A DNA stretch of 64,000 nt from Luteibacter jiangsuensis (GTDB taxonomy: Bacteria; Pseudomonadota; Gammaproteobacteria; Xanthomonadales; Rhodanobacteraceae): contig NZ_JAAQQR010000001.1 of the NCBI RefSeq assembly GCF_011742555.1, positions 558,001 through 622,000 on the forward strand, read 5' to 3'. A program made the translations under genes and the position numbers. Below are positions 1 through 8,738 of the stretch, in pieces; positions within the stretch are counted from its first letter, which is position 1; every line of letters starts with the position of its first letter. The notes beneath the pieces are model-generated. The model saw nothing but the letters and a program-made list of their open reading frames with translations, did no database searches and was not told the DNA's origin.

Positions 1-510
1 GCCGCTACGGCCAGCGCCCGACACCGACTGGTAGGTGGCCACGTTGATGCGCTCGATCCCGGCCTCGCGATGGATGGGCGCCAGGGCTACGAGCATCTGC
101 ATCGTGGAGCAGTTCGGGTTGGCGATGATGCCGCGCACGGTGTAATCGGCGATGGCATGCGGATTCACCTCGGAGACGACCAGCGGAATGTCGTCCTGGT
201 AGCGGAACTCGGAGGTGTTGTCGATCACCACCGCGCCGGCGGCGGCCGCCCGGGGGGCGTGCTCACGACTCACCGACCCGCCCGCGGAGAAAAAGGCGAT
301 GTCGACGCCGGCGAAGTCGTATTTGGCGAGGTCCTGGACGATGCAAGGTTTCCCGTTGAAGTCGACCGTACCGCCCGCCGAGCGCTCGCTCGCCAGGGGC
401 ACCAGTTCGCTGATCGGGAAATCCCGTTCGGCGAGGATCGACAGGAGGGTTTCGCCGACCGCGCCGGTCGCGCCCACCATGGCCACCTTGTAACTCGTCT
501 TCTTGCTCAT
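1..510 (-). CDS. asd: Aspartate-semialdehyde dehydrogenase, N-terminal part (cut by window edge)
   Basis: The gene runs off the left edge, so only codons 1-170 are visible. The enzyme reduces aspartyl-phosphate to aspartate semialdehyde with NADPH, a shared step toward lysine, threonine and methionine. The product starts MSKKTSYKVAMVGATG, and GATGAVGE at about residues 13-20 is the dinucleotide-binding loop. The acyl-enzyme cysteine lies in NPNCST (Cys134), close to the usual position in the family. Translation ends at the edge in SVSGAGRSG, a conserved block. It reads leftward and follows the 2-hydroxyacid dehydrogenase gene after only 11 nt, so the two are probably co-transcribed. Confidence 0.95.
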   Translation of the reverse strand, partial: MSKKTSYKVAMVGATGAVGETLLSILAERDFPISELVPLASERSAGGTVDFNGKPCIVQDLAKYDFAGVDIAFFSAGGSVSREHAPRAAAAGAVVIDNTSEFRYQDDIPLVVSEVNPHAIADYTVRGIIANPNCSTMQMLVALAPIHREAGIERINVATYQSVSGAGRSG

Positions 511-521
511 GCTTCGCTTCG

Positions 522-1541
522 TCAGGCGTTGGGAATAAGAGGCCGGCTGGCGTCGGCCAGCACACCCGGGTTGAGGATCGAGGGTGGCCGGCCGGCGTGA
601 GGACCATGCCCGAACGCCGCCAGCACATTGTCCACAGCCAGCGCCGCCATATCGCGACGTGTGTCGCGGCTTGCGCTGGCGATGTGCGGACTCAGCACGA
701 TATTTTCGAGATGCAGCAGGCCGGGATGCACCGACGGCTCGCCCTCGAACACGTCAAGGGCGGCCGAGGCGATGGTGCCGTCCGCCAGGGCCCTTGCCAG
801 GGCCGCGTCGTCGACGATGCCGCCCCGCGCGATGTTTACCAGGGTGGCCGTCGGCTTCATGGCCGCCAGTTCCGCCGCACCGATGGCGTGCCGGGTCTGC
901 GGTGTGAACGGCAGCACCAGCACGAGGTGGTCGGACTCCGCGAGCAAGGTGGCTTTGTCGACATACGTGGCACCGCAGTCCAGCTCCAGCCCGGGCTCCA
1001 GCCGCGATCGGTTGTGGTAGATCACCCGGCTGCGAAAACCGGCGGCGCGGCGCGCGATCGCCTGGCCGATGCGGCCCATGCCAAGGATGCCCAAGGTCTT
1101 GCCATGAACGTCGGCGCCCAGCCAGCCATCGAAGCGGAATCCCTGCCAATGCCCCTGGCGCAGCCAGCGCTCGGCCTCGCCCACCCGGCGGGCCGCCGCG
1201 AGCAGGAGGGCCCAGGCATAGTCCGCCACGGTTTCGGTGAGCACGTCCGGCGTGTTCGAGGCACCGATGCCCGCCGCGGTCAGGGCGTCGAGGTCGAGGT
1301 TGTTGTACCCCACGCCCAAGTTGGCGACGAAGCGCAGGCGTGGCGCGGCCGCGATCGTCTGCGCGTCGATCCGCTCGGCAAGGCCGACGATCGCGGCATC
1401 GGCGTCTGCCAGGCGGGCCGCCCTGTCGGCCGGCGTGAACGCGTGCTCATCGCTTTCGGCCCGCACCTCGAAGTGAGGACGCAGGCGGTCGACGATGTCC
1501 GGAAAGATCGGACGTGACACCCAGACCTTCGGTTTGTTCAT
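522..1541 (-). CDS. D-isomer-specific 2-hydroxyacid dehydrogenase (glyoxylate/hydroxypyruvate reductase type)
   Basis: 339-residue NAD(P)-dependent oxidoreductase. I start it at MNKPKVWVSRPIFPD. The frame is open further upstream, but that part runs into aroC and does not look like the family. The Rossmann motif is GILGMGRIGQAIARR in the middle. The catalytic Arg, Glu and His sit in NIARGGIVDD, DVFEGEPSVHPG and SPHIASAS. The full set fits GhrB-type reductases or gluconate-type 2-ketoacid reductases, and substrate cannot be assigned from sequence. The C-terminus runs about 25 residues past the last conserved block. It lies between asd and aroC in a tight leftward run. Confidence 0.88.
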   Translation of the reverse strand: MNKPKVWVSRPIFPDIVDRLRPHFEVRAESDEHAFTPADRAARLADADAAIVGLAERIDAQTIAAAPRLRFVANLGVGYNNLDLDALTAAGIGASNTPDVLTETVADYAWALLLAAARRVGEAERWLRQGHWQGFRFDGWLGADVHGKTLGILGMGRIGQAIARRAAGFRSRVIYHNRSRLEPGLELDCGATYVDKATLLAESDHLVLVLPFTPQTRHAIGAAELAAMKPTATLVNIARGGIVDDAALARALADGTIASAALDVFEGEPSVHPGLLHLENIVLSPHIASASRDTRRDMAALAVDNVLAAFGHGPHAGRPPSILNPGVLADASRPLIPNA

Positions 1542-1545
1542 GGCG

Positions 1546-2649
1546 TCAGCCTTCGAAGGTTCCCGGGATGCGCGGCGGCACCACGCCCACGTCACCGCAC
1601 TGCGCGCGGTGACGCAGTGCCTGGTCCATGAGTACGAGCGCCATCATCGCCTCGGCGATGGGAACGGCGCGGATGCCGACGCAAGGGTCGTGCCGTCCCT
1701 TGGTCACCACCTCGGTGGGCTCGCCGGCCCGGTCGATGCTGCGGCCGGGAACGAGAATGCTGGAAGTGGGCTTGAACGCCATCGATACCACCACGGGCTG
1801 CCCCGAGGCGATGCCGCCGAGGATGCCGCCGGCGTGATTGGAGAGGAAACCCGCCACGGTCATTTCGTCGCGATGTTGCGTGCCGCGCTGGGCAACGGCA
1901 GCGAACCCGTCGCCGATCTCCACGCCTTTCACCGCGTTGATCGACATCATCGCCGCCGCCAGTTCGCCGTCCAGCTTGCCGTAGATGGGCTCACCCCACC
2001 CCGCCGGCACGCCGTCGGCCAGGACGGTTACTTTCGCGCCCACCGAATCGCCGGACTTGCGCAGGGCGTCCATGTAGGACTCCAGTTCCGGCACCTGCTC
2101 CGCATGCGGCCAGAAGAAGGGGTTCGTTTCCACGACCGAGGCATCGAACCCGCGCGGAACGATCTCTCCGATCTGTGCCACGTGCCCGTGCACGGTGACG
2201 CCGTGGCGCTCGGCCAGCCACTTCTTGGCGATGACGCCGGCGGCGACCCGCATGGTGGTCTCGCGCGCCGACGAGCGGCCACCGCCGCGCGGATCGCGCA
2301 CGCCGTACTTCTGCCAGTAGGTGTAATCGGCGTGGCCGGGGCGGAAGGTATCGAGGATGTTGCCGTAATCCTTGGAACGGGCGTCGGTATTGCGGATGAG
2401 CAAGGCGATCGGCGTGCCCGTGGTCACGCCCTCGTAGACGCCGGAAAGGATTTCCACGTCGTCGGCCTCGCGGCGTTGCGAGGTATGCCGCGACTTGCCG
2501 GTGGCGCGGCGCTCGAGGTCGGCGCGGAATGCAGCGGCGTCGAGCGCGAGGCCCGGCGGGCAACCGTCCACCACGCAGCCGATCGCCGGGCCGTGGCTTT
2601 CGCCGAACGTGGTGACGGAGAGGAGCTTGCCGAACGTATTGGAGGACAC
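1546..2649 (-). CDS. aroC: Chorismate synthase
   Basis: 367 residues, normal full length. It converts 5-enolpyruvylshikimate-3-phosphate to chorismate, the last common step of aromatic biosynthesis, using reduced FMN. The first signature is [17 protein letters not shown] near the N-terminus. The second is the [11 protein letters not shown] block at about residue 130. The C-terminal signature is [18 protein letters not shown]. The start [10 protein letters not shown] is typical of the family. It lies 14 nt downstream of prmB and 4 nt upstream of the hydroxyacid dehydrogenase start, which suggests one operon. Confidence 0.98.
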   Translation of the reverse strand: MSSNTFGKLLSVTTFGESHGPAIGCVVDGCPPGLALDAAAFRADLERRATGKSRHTSQRREADDVEILSGVYEGVTTGTPIALLIRNTDARSKDYGNILDTFRPGHADYTYWQKYGVRDPRGGGRSSARETTMRVAAGVIAKKWLAERHGVTVHGHVAQIGEIVPRGFDASVVETNPFFWPHAEQVPELESYMDALRKSGDSVGAKVTVLADGVPAGWGEPIYGKLDGELAAAMMSINAVKGVEIGDGFAAVAQRGTQHRDEMTVAGFLSNHAGGILGGIASGQPVVVSMAFKPTSSILVPGRSIDRAGEPTEVVTKGRHDPCVGIRAVPIAEAMMALVLMDQALRHRAQCGDVGVVPPRIPGTFEG

Positions 2650-2663
2650 GGGGTTTCCGAAGG

Positions 2664-3584
2664 TCAGTGTCTTGCGGCGCGCACCGCGGCGATGTCCGCG
2701 GCGTGCTCGACGAGGTCGCGCCGTTCCAGCGCGAAGATGCCCATCGGTCCGACCTTGAACTCCAGCCAGACGAAGGGCACGCGCGGAAGCAGCTCGACGA
2801 GTGCGTGCTCGCTGTCGCCCACTTCCACGATGAGCAGCCCGTCCTCGCTGAGGTGGTGAGCGGCCTCGTCCAGGATGCGCAACGTGATATCCAGTCCATC
2901 ATCCCCGGATGTCAGGCCAAGGACGGGTTCATGGCTGTATTCGGCCGGCATGGCGGCGTATTCGTCGTTGGTGACGTACGGCGGGTTGGACACGATGAGG
3001 TCGTACACCTCGCCTTGCAGGCCGGCGAAGAGGTCGGACTTGATCGCGCGCACGCGGCCTTCCACGTGCTGGTACACGATGTTCTCGTTGGCGAGCGACA
3101 AGGCATCGTCGCTGACATCGACGAGGTCCACCTGCCAGTCGGGGTTGTACTCGGCCATGGCGATGCCGATGCAGCCGGACCCGGTGCAGAGGTCGAGCGC
3201 GCGCTCGACGTGGCGATCGTCCAGCCACGGCGTGAAGCGGCTTTCGATGAGTTCGGCAATGGGCGACCGCGGCACGAGGGCACGGCGGTCGCTCTTGAAC
3301 TTGAGCCCGGCGAACCAGGTTTCGCCCACGAGGTAGGCCACGGGCACGCGCTCGACGACGCGCCGCTCGATGAGGGCCAGCACGGCCTCGCGCTCGGCGG
3401 CCACGAGCTTGCCCGCGCCATAGGCGGGCGGCAGGTCGGGCGGCAGGTGCAAAGCGGACAGGACGAGGTGAGTGGCCTCGTCGATCGGATTGTCGTGACT
3501 GTGCCCGAAGGTGAGCCCGGCGGCCGAGAAGCGGCTGGCGCCATAGCGGATGAAATCGATGATGGAGGACAGTTCGCTGGTCAC
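2664..3584 (-). CDS. prmB: Ribosomal protein L3 glutamine N5-methyltransferase
   Basis: 306 residues. It is a SAM-dependent methyltransferase of the HemK/PrmB family that methylates a glutamine in ribosomal protein L3. The SAM loop is [16 protein letters not shown] and the catalytic motif is [15 protein letters not shown]. The extended sequence after NPPY, with EYSHEP, fits PrmB rather than PrmC. An N-terminal helical domain of about 100 residues precedes the fold, as expected. It is followed by aroC, a common arrangement in gammaproteobacteria. It is the first gene of the leftward run reaching asd, with 52 nt separating it from the phospholipase gene behind it. Confidence 0.95.
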   Translation of the reverse strand: MTSELSSIIDFIRYGASRFSAAGLTFGHSHDNPIDEATHLVLSALHLPPDLPPAYGAGKLVAAEREAVLALIERRVVERVPVAYLVGETWFAGLKFKSDRRALVPRSPIAELIESRFTPWLDDRHVERALDLCTGSGCIGIAMAEYNPDWQVDLVDVSDDALSLANENIVYQHVEGRVRAIKSDLFAGLQGEVYDLIVSNPPYVTNDEYAAMPAEYSHEPVLGLTSGDDGLDITLRILDEAAHHLSEDGLLIVEVGDSEHALVELLPRVPFVWLEFKVGPMGIFALERRDLVEHAADIAAVRAARH

Positions 3585-3636
3585 GGAGGGGGATTTCGAT
3601 GGGGCTGGCCCGTGAGTATAGCCGTCCGGGTGGCCT

Positions 3637-5763
3637 TCAGCGCTTCGGCCCCGGGTCGCTCGTGGCCGCGCGGCCGTCCTCGTGGTGCCCCGCGTAACGC
3701 CTCAGATATCGCGGCGTGGCTGGCATCGCGACGGCGACGTCGTACCACCCTGCGCTTGCGGCGAGATCGAACGCCAATGTCTTGCTCCCGCCCGCGGGCA
3801 ACTCCACGACGTGCGCCGGTGCACCGTCATAGGCGTTCGCGACGCGACAGGCCGCCGGTTGCGAACCACGATTGGAGAGCACGACCTCGATACGCCGTTC
3901 GCGAGGCACGCCGCGAACCTCCGCTTCGACGGGATCGTCGGCGAAGCCGCGCAGCGCGCAGAAATAGCCGTTCGGGCCGTGGATGCGGCGATCGTACGCG
4001 TCGCCGGCCTTCGCGAGTTGCCAGCGGTCCTCGATGCGATCGCCTGCCGCGACGGTGTAGCGGCGGGGCGGAGCGTCGCGACGGAGGCCGTCATAAACGA
4101 GGAAGGCCGCGCCGACCAGGCCCCGGTTGTCGAAGGCGATGTGGCTGGCGCCGCCGTCCAGACGGTGCCGAAGCGTCCATGCATAAGCGAGAGGGCGCGC
4201 CGGGCGCGAGCCGGGTTCCTGCGCTGGCATCGCCTGTCGGGCCGGAACGAGGATCGGCGCCTTCGCGTTCGAGCCGGCAGGAACGCCCAGCTTCGGCATG
4301 GCGCTGTCGTTCGTGCCGGCGAAATCGAACGCGCTGGTGAGGTCGCCGCAGACGGCGCGGCGCCACCCGCTGATGTTCGGCTCCTCGACACCGAAGCGCT
4401 TTTCGAGAAAACGCAGCACGGAGGTATGGTCGAAGGTTTCCGAACAGACCCAGCCGCCGCGCGTCCAGGGCGATACGACGATCATGGGCACCCGATTTCC
4501 GAGCCCGACGGGTTGCAGGCCGCCGGGATCGCTGCCGGGTACGACGGGTGCCGCGATGCGCGGATGGCGGTCGAGGTCCATGATTTCGTCGCGCAGGCTG
4601 GAAACGAGCTCCCTCGACACCATGCCCTCGCCGTCTTCTCCACTCGACAATGGCGGCGCGGGTGGCACCACGTGGTCGAAGAAGCCGTCGTTCTCGTCGT
4701 AGTTCAGGAAGAGGACCGTGCGGCTCCAGACCTTCGCATTGGACGTGAGGGCTTCGATCACCTTGCGAATGTAATGGGCGCCGTCGACCGGCGACGCGTT
4801 GGGATGTTCGCTGTATTTGTATGGCGCGACGATCCACGTGACCTGAGGCAGGCGGTCGTGCAGCACGTCGTTGCGCAGGTCGCGCAGGGTATGCGTGGAA
4901 ACGCCGTTACGTACGAGCGGGCCGGCCGGATCGGCGCCTTCCTTCACCTGGTACTGCGCGAAGAATTCCAGCGAGTTGTCGGTGTAGTTGTCGGTCGGTG
5001 AACCGGGCTCGCCGGTACCGCCCTGGTAGACGCGCCAGCTGATGCCCGCCTTCTCCAGCCGTTCCGGGTAGGTCGTCCACGTGTAGCCATTGGTCTCCGG
5101 ACGCTCTTCGGTACCGGGCCCGTTGTCCTTGCTCCCGAGGCGTCCGGAGGGGTCGGACGTGCCGCTCCACAGGTAGATGCGGTTGATCGCGGTATCGGCC
5201 AGCGCGGACGCGTGATAGGCATCGCAGATGGTGAAGGCGTCGGCCAGCGCGTAGTGGAAGGCGGCATCGTCGCGCCGCAGGTACGCCATGGTGAGCACGT
5301 CCTGTTTCTGCTCGATCCAGCGATCGTTGCGTCCGAGATTCCAGGCGCCGTGTCCACTGCTCCAGCCATGGTCGGTGCCTTCGTGGTGATCTCCCGAGGC
5401 GTGCGTGTCCAGGTGGAAGGGATATACCCATGCCACGTCGTCGCCGACGCCGCGCGACTTCCAGAACTTGGTGCGGGCGTCGCCGAGCGGCTGCCGCCAC
5501 ACCGGATCGCCGTTGCCGAGTTCCAGCACGCGCGGATCGCCGAAACCGCGCACGCCGCGCAGGCTTCCGAAGTAGTGGTCGAAGGAACGGTTCTCCTGCA
5601 TGAGCACCACGACGTGCCCCACGTCGGCGATGCTGCCGGTCCGCCGATCGGGCGGCGTTGCCAGTGCTTTCGCGATCGCGGCGGGGAACCCTTGCGCGAC
5701 CAGCGAGGCCGCCACGGTGGCCCCGGCGGCGTGGAGGAATCGGCGGCGATCGCTGGAGAACAT
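3637..5763 (-). CDS. Tat-exported phosphocholine-type phospholipase C
   Basis: 708 residues. It resembles the large bacterial phospholipase C family (PlcN/PlcH, alkaline-phosphatase-like fold), which cleaves phospholipids to diacylglycerol and a phosphorylated head group outside the cytoplasm. The start MFSSDRRRFLHAAG gives a twin-arginine signal followed by a hydrophobic stretch to about residue 30. Core motifs are MQENRSFDHYFGSLRG near residue 65 and LNYDENDGFFDHVVPP around residue 370. The last 200 residues match the small C-terminal domains of this family. The longer upstream frame lacks coding character and overlaps the phosphatase gene. It lies 5 nt downstream of that gene, so both are probably co-expressed and may act on released phosphoesters. 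Haemolytic versus non-haemolytic type cannot be told here. Confidence 0.93.
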   Translation of the reverse strand: MFSSDRRRFLHAAGATVAASLVAQGFPAAIAKALATPPDRRTGSIADVGHVVVLMQENRSFDHYFGSLRGVRGFGDPRVLELGNGDPVWRQPLGDARTKFWKSRGVGDDVAWVYPFHLDTHASGDHHEGTDHGWSSGHGAWNLGRNDRWIEQKQDVLTMAYLRRDDAAFHYALADAFTICDAYHASALADTAINRIYLWSGTSDPSGRLGSKDNGPGTEERPETNGYTWTTYPERLEKAGISWRVYQGGTGEPGSPTDNYTDNSLEFFAQYQVKEGADPAGPLVRNGVSTHTLRDLRNDVLHDRLPQVTWIVAPYKYSEHPNASPVDGAHYIRKVIEALTSNAKVWSRTVLFLNYDENDGFFDHVVPPAPPLSSGEDGEGMVSRELVSSLRDEIMDLDRHPRIAAPVVPGSDPGGLQPVGLGNRVPMIVVSPWTRGGWVCSETFDHTSVLRFLEKRFGVEEPNISGWRRAVCGDLTSAFDFAGTNDSAMPKLGVPAGSNAKAPILVPARQAMPAQEPGSRPARPLAYAWTLRHRLDGGASHIAFDNRGLVGAAFLVYDGLRRDAPPRRYTVAAGDRIEDRWQLAKAGDAYDRRIHGPNGYFCALRGFADDPVEAEVRGVPRERRIEVVLSNRGSQPAACRVANAYDGAPAHVVELPAGGSKTLAFDLAASAGWYDVAVAMPATPRYLRRYAGHHEDGRAATSDPGPKR

Positions 5764-5768
5764 GCCGA

Positions 5769-6560
5769 TCAGTCCCTGGCGAGCGATTCGATCAGCGCCG
5801 CATGCAGCGCCGGGGTGGCGGCGGCCACGACGCGCGCGCCGCTGTCGAGACCCAGCGGCCGGCCTTCCCAATCGGTGACCATACCGCCAGCGGCCTGCAC
5901 CACGGGCGCGATGGCCAGATAGTCGTAAGGCATGAGGTTGGCCTCGATCACGGCGTCGATGTGGCCCGAAGCCAGCATGCCGTAACCATAGCAGTCACCG
6001 CCGAACCGCCGCGTGTAGGCCTCGCGGCTGGTTCGATCGAAGCGCCGCCATTCGTCGGGCGTGAACATGTCGGGCGTGGTGGTGTAGACGGTCGCCGAGG
6101 CCAGGCTCTCGCAGGCGCTCGTGCGGCACGGCCGGCCGTTCATCGTCGTGCCGGCGGTCACGTGGCCGATCCAGCGCTCGTCGAGCGCCGGCATGTCGAG
6201 CACCCCTAGCACGGGGCGGCCGCGATGCAACAGTGCGATCAGGGTGCCCCACAAGGGCCACCCGGAAATGAAGCTCCGCGTGCCGTCGATCGGGTCGATG
6301 GACCAGACGAATTCCGCATCCACACGGGTGGCGCCGTACTCCTCGCCCAGCAGTCCGTGCTCCGGCCAGGCCAGTTCGATCCGCTCGCGCAGCATCGACT
6401 CCACACCGCGATCCACGGCCGTGACGGGGCTCATGTCGCCCTTGAGCGTGACATCGACGGGCCGCCGGAAGCGCGGCAACGACAGCGCACGCGCGTTGTC
6501 GGCAATGCTCGTGGCGAAGGCTTCGAACTGCTTCCGCTCTGCGGCGGACAACGATTCCAT
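5769..6560 (-). CDS. Inositol-monophosphatase-family phosphatase, HisN-like
   Basis: 263 residues, starting MESLSAAERKQFE. It belongs to the Mg-dependent IMPase/FIG superfamily. Metal-site motifs are LLGEEYGAT (Glu), SIDPIDGTRSFISGWP (Asp-Asp) and MPYDYLAIAPVVQAAGG near the C-terminus. The extended DPIDGT-FxxG-P-WGTLI block is most like HisN-type histidinol-phosphatases. Such enzymes also hydrolyse inositol and sugar phosphates, so the substrate stays open. The gene is divergent from the ABC importer across 151 bp, and phospholipase C follows after 5 nt. The context suggests dephosphorylating a compound taken up or released nearby, which is inference. Confidence 0.88.
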   Translation of the reverse strand: MESLSAAERKQFEAFATSIADNARALSLPRFRRPVDVTLKGDMSPVTAVDRGVESMLRERIELAWPEHGLLGEEYGATRVDAEFVWSIDPIDGTRSFISGWPLWGTLIALLHRGRPVLGVLDMPALDERWIGHVTAGTTMNGRPCRTSACESLASATVYTTTPDMFTPDEWRRFDRTSREAYTRRFGGDCYGYGMLASGHIDAVIEANLMPYDYLAIAPVVQAAGGMVTDWEGRPLGLDSGARVVAAATPALHAALIESLARD

Positions 6561-6608
6561 CAAGGCGCTCCTGGTTCGCAGACATGCGCGGCGGCTAGCC
6601 ACGGCACG

Positions 6609-6672
6609 TTTCGGGGTGATGACAAAAACGAAAATATTCCGGTGGACGCGTGATCCACATATTTGCAAATAT
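6609..6672. promoter_or_regulatory. Candidate operators between phosphatase and ABC importer
   Basis: This AT-rich patch lies in the divergent gap. It holds a perfect 14-bp palindrome, ATATTTGCAAATAT (6659-6672), and a spaced inverted pair, TTTCG (6609-6613) with CGAAA (6629-6633). Either could be the binding site of the DeoR-family regulator encoded at the end of the importer operon. A similar TTTC...GAAA dyad occurs before the TonB receptor. No binding evidence exists. Confidence 0.35.
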
Positions 6673-6711
6673 ACCCAAAACGCCACACAAGATGTGGCTT
6701 GGGAGACCACC

Positions 6712-7710
6712 GTGCGTCCACACCGCCACATCGCAAGCGTGATCCTGATGCTGGCCGTCGGCGTGGCGCACGCGGGCAGCGTTACCGTCTACTCCGCCCT
6801 GGAAAGCGACGAGATCGCCACCTACCTGGGCGCAGCGAAGAAAGCGTTGCCCGACATCGATATCCACGTGCTGCGCCTGTCCAGCGGCGACCTGGCGGCG
6901 CGCCTGCTGGCCGAATCGCAGCGCCCGCGCAACGACGTCATCTGGGGCATGGCAGTCACCGACATGCTGGACCCACGGATCGCCGCCCTGCTCGCCCCGG
7001 TACACGGCACGCATATCGACAGCATGCCGCCCGGGTTCCGCGATCGTGACGGACGGTGGTTCGCCCCGACCGGGTTCCTCGCCGCCTTGTGCGTGAACCG
7101 CGAAGCGCTGGCGGACCAGGGCCTGCCGATGCCGCGCAGCTGGAACGACCTGGCCTCGCCCGCCTACCGGGGGCAGATCGCCATGCCCGATCCGTCCTCT
7201 TCCGGCACCGGCTACATGCTCATCTCTTCGCTATCCGACGCGGGGCGCGACCCGGCGGGCATGGCACTCACGCTCGGCATCGCACGCAATGTTGGCCAGG
7301 TGACGTTGTCCGGGTCGGCGCCTTGCAAGCTCGCGCGCATCGGGGAGTTCCCCATCGGCATTTCCTTCGCGTTCTCGGCCATGCAGGCGATCCGCCAGGG
7401 CTATCCGGTAACGATGGTGATTCCGGAAGGCGTGAAAGGTTACGAGCTGGAGGCGTCCGCACTCATGAAGCAGGCGGCAGGCAACGAGGACGCCCGGCGC
7501 TTTCTCGACTGGACGGCGTCGCCGGAAGCCGCAGCGCTCTATCGCGGCTACAAGGAAATCGTCGCCGCGCCCGGCAGCGTGCCGAGCGCGGAACAACAAC
7601 GGGAAGGCCTGCCCGCCGACCTCGTCGCCACGCTGCCCGTGCGCGACTTCGACACGGCCGCACGGGAACGCGCGGCGCTTATCGCCAGATACAAGCGGCT
7701 GACGCGCTAG
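6712..7710 (+). CDS. Periplasmic binding protein of 2-aminoethylphosphonate-type ABC importer
   Basis: 332 residues from a GTG start at 6712, preceded by GGGAG with 6-nt spacing. The longer frame upstream overlaps the divergent phosphatase and was rejected. The N-terminus is a short Sec signal ending near VAHAG. The mature part starts VTVYSALESDEI, typical of the iron/AEP branch of periplasmic binding proteins. It keeps the PSSSGTGYM and ISFAFSAMQAI segments of the group that includes PhnS. With a single ATPase and a double-length permease it matches the putative 2-aminoethylphosphonate importer type. The real ligand is unproven, and iron or another phosphoester is possible. Confidence 0.8.
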   Translation: MRPHRHIASVILMLAVGVAHAGSVTVYSALESDEIATYLGAAKKALPDIDIHVLRLSSGDLAARLLAESQRPRNDVIWGMAVTDMLDPRIAALLAPVHGTHIDSMPPGFRDRDGRWFAPTGFLAALCVNREALADQGLPMPRSWNDLASPAYRGQIAMPDPSSSGTGYMLISSLSDAGRDPAGMALTLGIARNVGQVTLSGSAPCKLARIGEFPIGISFAFSAMQAIRQGYPVTMVIPEGVKGYELEASALMKQAAGNEDARRFLDWTASPEAAALYRGYKEIVAAPGSVPSAEQQREGLPADLVATLPVRDFDTAARERAALIARYKRLTR

Positions 7711-7736
7711 CGTCACCGACGGGGGAACTGAAGGGG

Positions 7737-8738
7737 ATGCATCTGCGGATCGACCACATCGCGAAGTCATGGGATGGGCAGATGGTGCTCGACGCCGTGT
7801 CCTTCGCCGCGCGCGAAAACGAATTTGTGTGCCTGCTCGGCCCGAGCGGCTGCGGCAAGACCACGCTCCTGCGCATCGTTGCCGGACTGACCGCGCCCGA
7901 CGCCGGCCGCATCACCCTGGCCGGCCGCGACATCACCGCCCTTCCCGCCCGCGAGCGGCGCATGGGCCTCGTGTTTCAGGCGTACTCGCTCTTTCCCGAC
8001 ATGACGGCCGCCGCCAACGTCGGTTATCCGATGCGCCTGCGCCGCGAGTCGCCGGCGAAGATCGCCGCCCGTTGCAGCGAACTGCTCGAGCGGGTGGGCC
8101 TCGGCGGACTCGGCGCCCGCTTTCCGGACGAGTTGTCCGGCGGGCAGCAGCAACGTGTGGCGCTGGCGCGGGCACTTGCAACCGAACCCGCGATGCTCCT
8201 GCTGGATGAGCCGCTGAGCGCGCTCGATCCCGCCATTCGCGGGCAGTTGCGCAGCGAGATCCGCCTGCTTCAGCGCGCCCTGGCCATTCCCACCATCATG
8301 GTGACGCACGACCAGGAAGAAGCGCTGGCGATGGCGGACACCATCGTGTGCATGAACCATGGTCGCATCGAGCAGATCGGCACGCCGCGCGATCTCTACG
8401 AACGCCCGCGCTCGCGTTTCGTCGCCGAGTTCGTGGGGCGCGCGAACCTGCTGCCGACGTCGTTCGTGCGCGACACCCTGCCTGGCTTCCTCGAACGCCG
8501 CCCGCCCGGCGGCGAGGCCACCTACGAGTTCTGCCTTCGTCCGGAAGATGTGCTGGTCCAGAGCGACGCACACGGCGAGGCGGTGGTCGAAGATTTCGTC
8601 TTCCTCGGCAATCTGGCACGCGTGACGGTGGCCTGGCGTGGCCGGCGGCTGCTGGCCGAATTGCGGGGAAACAGCACCCTGGCCCGCGGCGAAGCGGTAT
8701 CGGTGGAGGCGTTGCGCGGCGCGTGGGTATGCGCATGA
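7737..8738 (+). CDS. ABC importer ATPase, PhnT/FbpC-like
   Basis: 333 residues, start MHLRIDHIAKSWDG at 7737, 26 nt after the binding-protein gene. Walker A is LLGPSGCGKTTLLRI, the signature is [15 protein letters not shown] and Walker B is MLLLDEPLSALDP, followed by the switch histidine in VTHDQEEALAMAD. The C-terminal third forms the TOBE-like regulatory domain seen in importer ATPases of the PotA/FbpC/PhnT group. It would energise uptake of the ligand bound by the preceding protein. Its stop overlaps the permease start (ATGA), indicating translational coupling. Confidence 0.9.
   Translation: MHLRIDHIAKSWDGQMVLDAVSFAARENEFVCLLGPSGCGKTTLLRIVAGLTAPDAGRITLAGRDITALPARERRMGLVFQAYSLFPDMTAAANVGYPMRLRRESPAKIAARCSELLERVGLGGLGARFPDELSGGQQQRVALARALATEPAMLLLDEPLSALDPAIRGQLRSEIRLLQRALAIPTIMVTHDQEEALAMADTIVCMNHGRIEQIGTPRDLYERPRSRFVAEFVGRANLLPTSFVRDTLPGFLERRPPGGEATYEFCLRPEDVLVQSDAHGEAVVEDFVFLGNLARVTVAWRGRRLLAELRGNSTLARGEAVSVEALRGAWVCA

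Noticed and set aside
2667-4340. 557-codon frame antisense to prmB and phospholipase C
   Set aside because: It spans two well-supported genes and ends in an Arg-rich low-complexity tail, typical of a shadow frame in GC-rich DNA.
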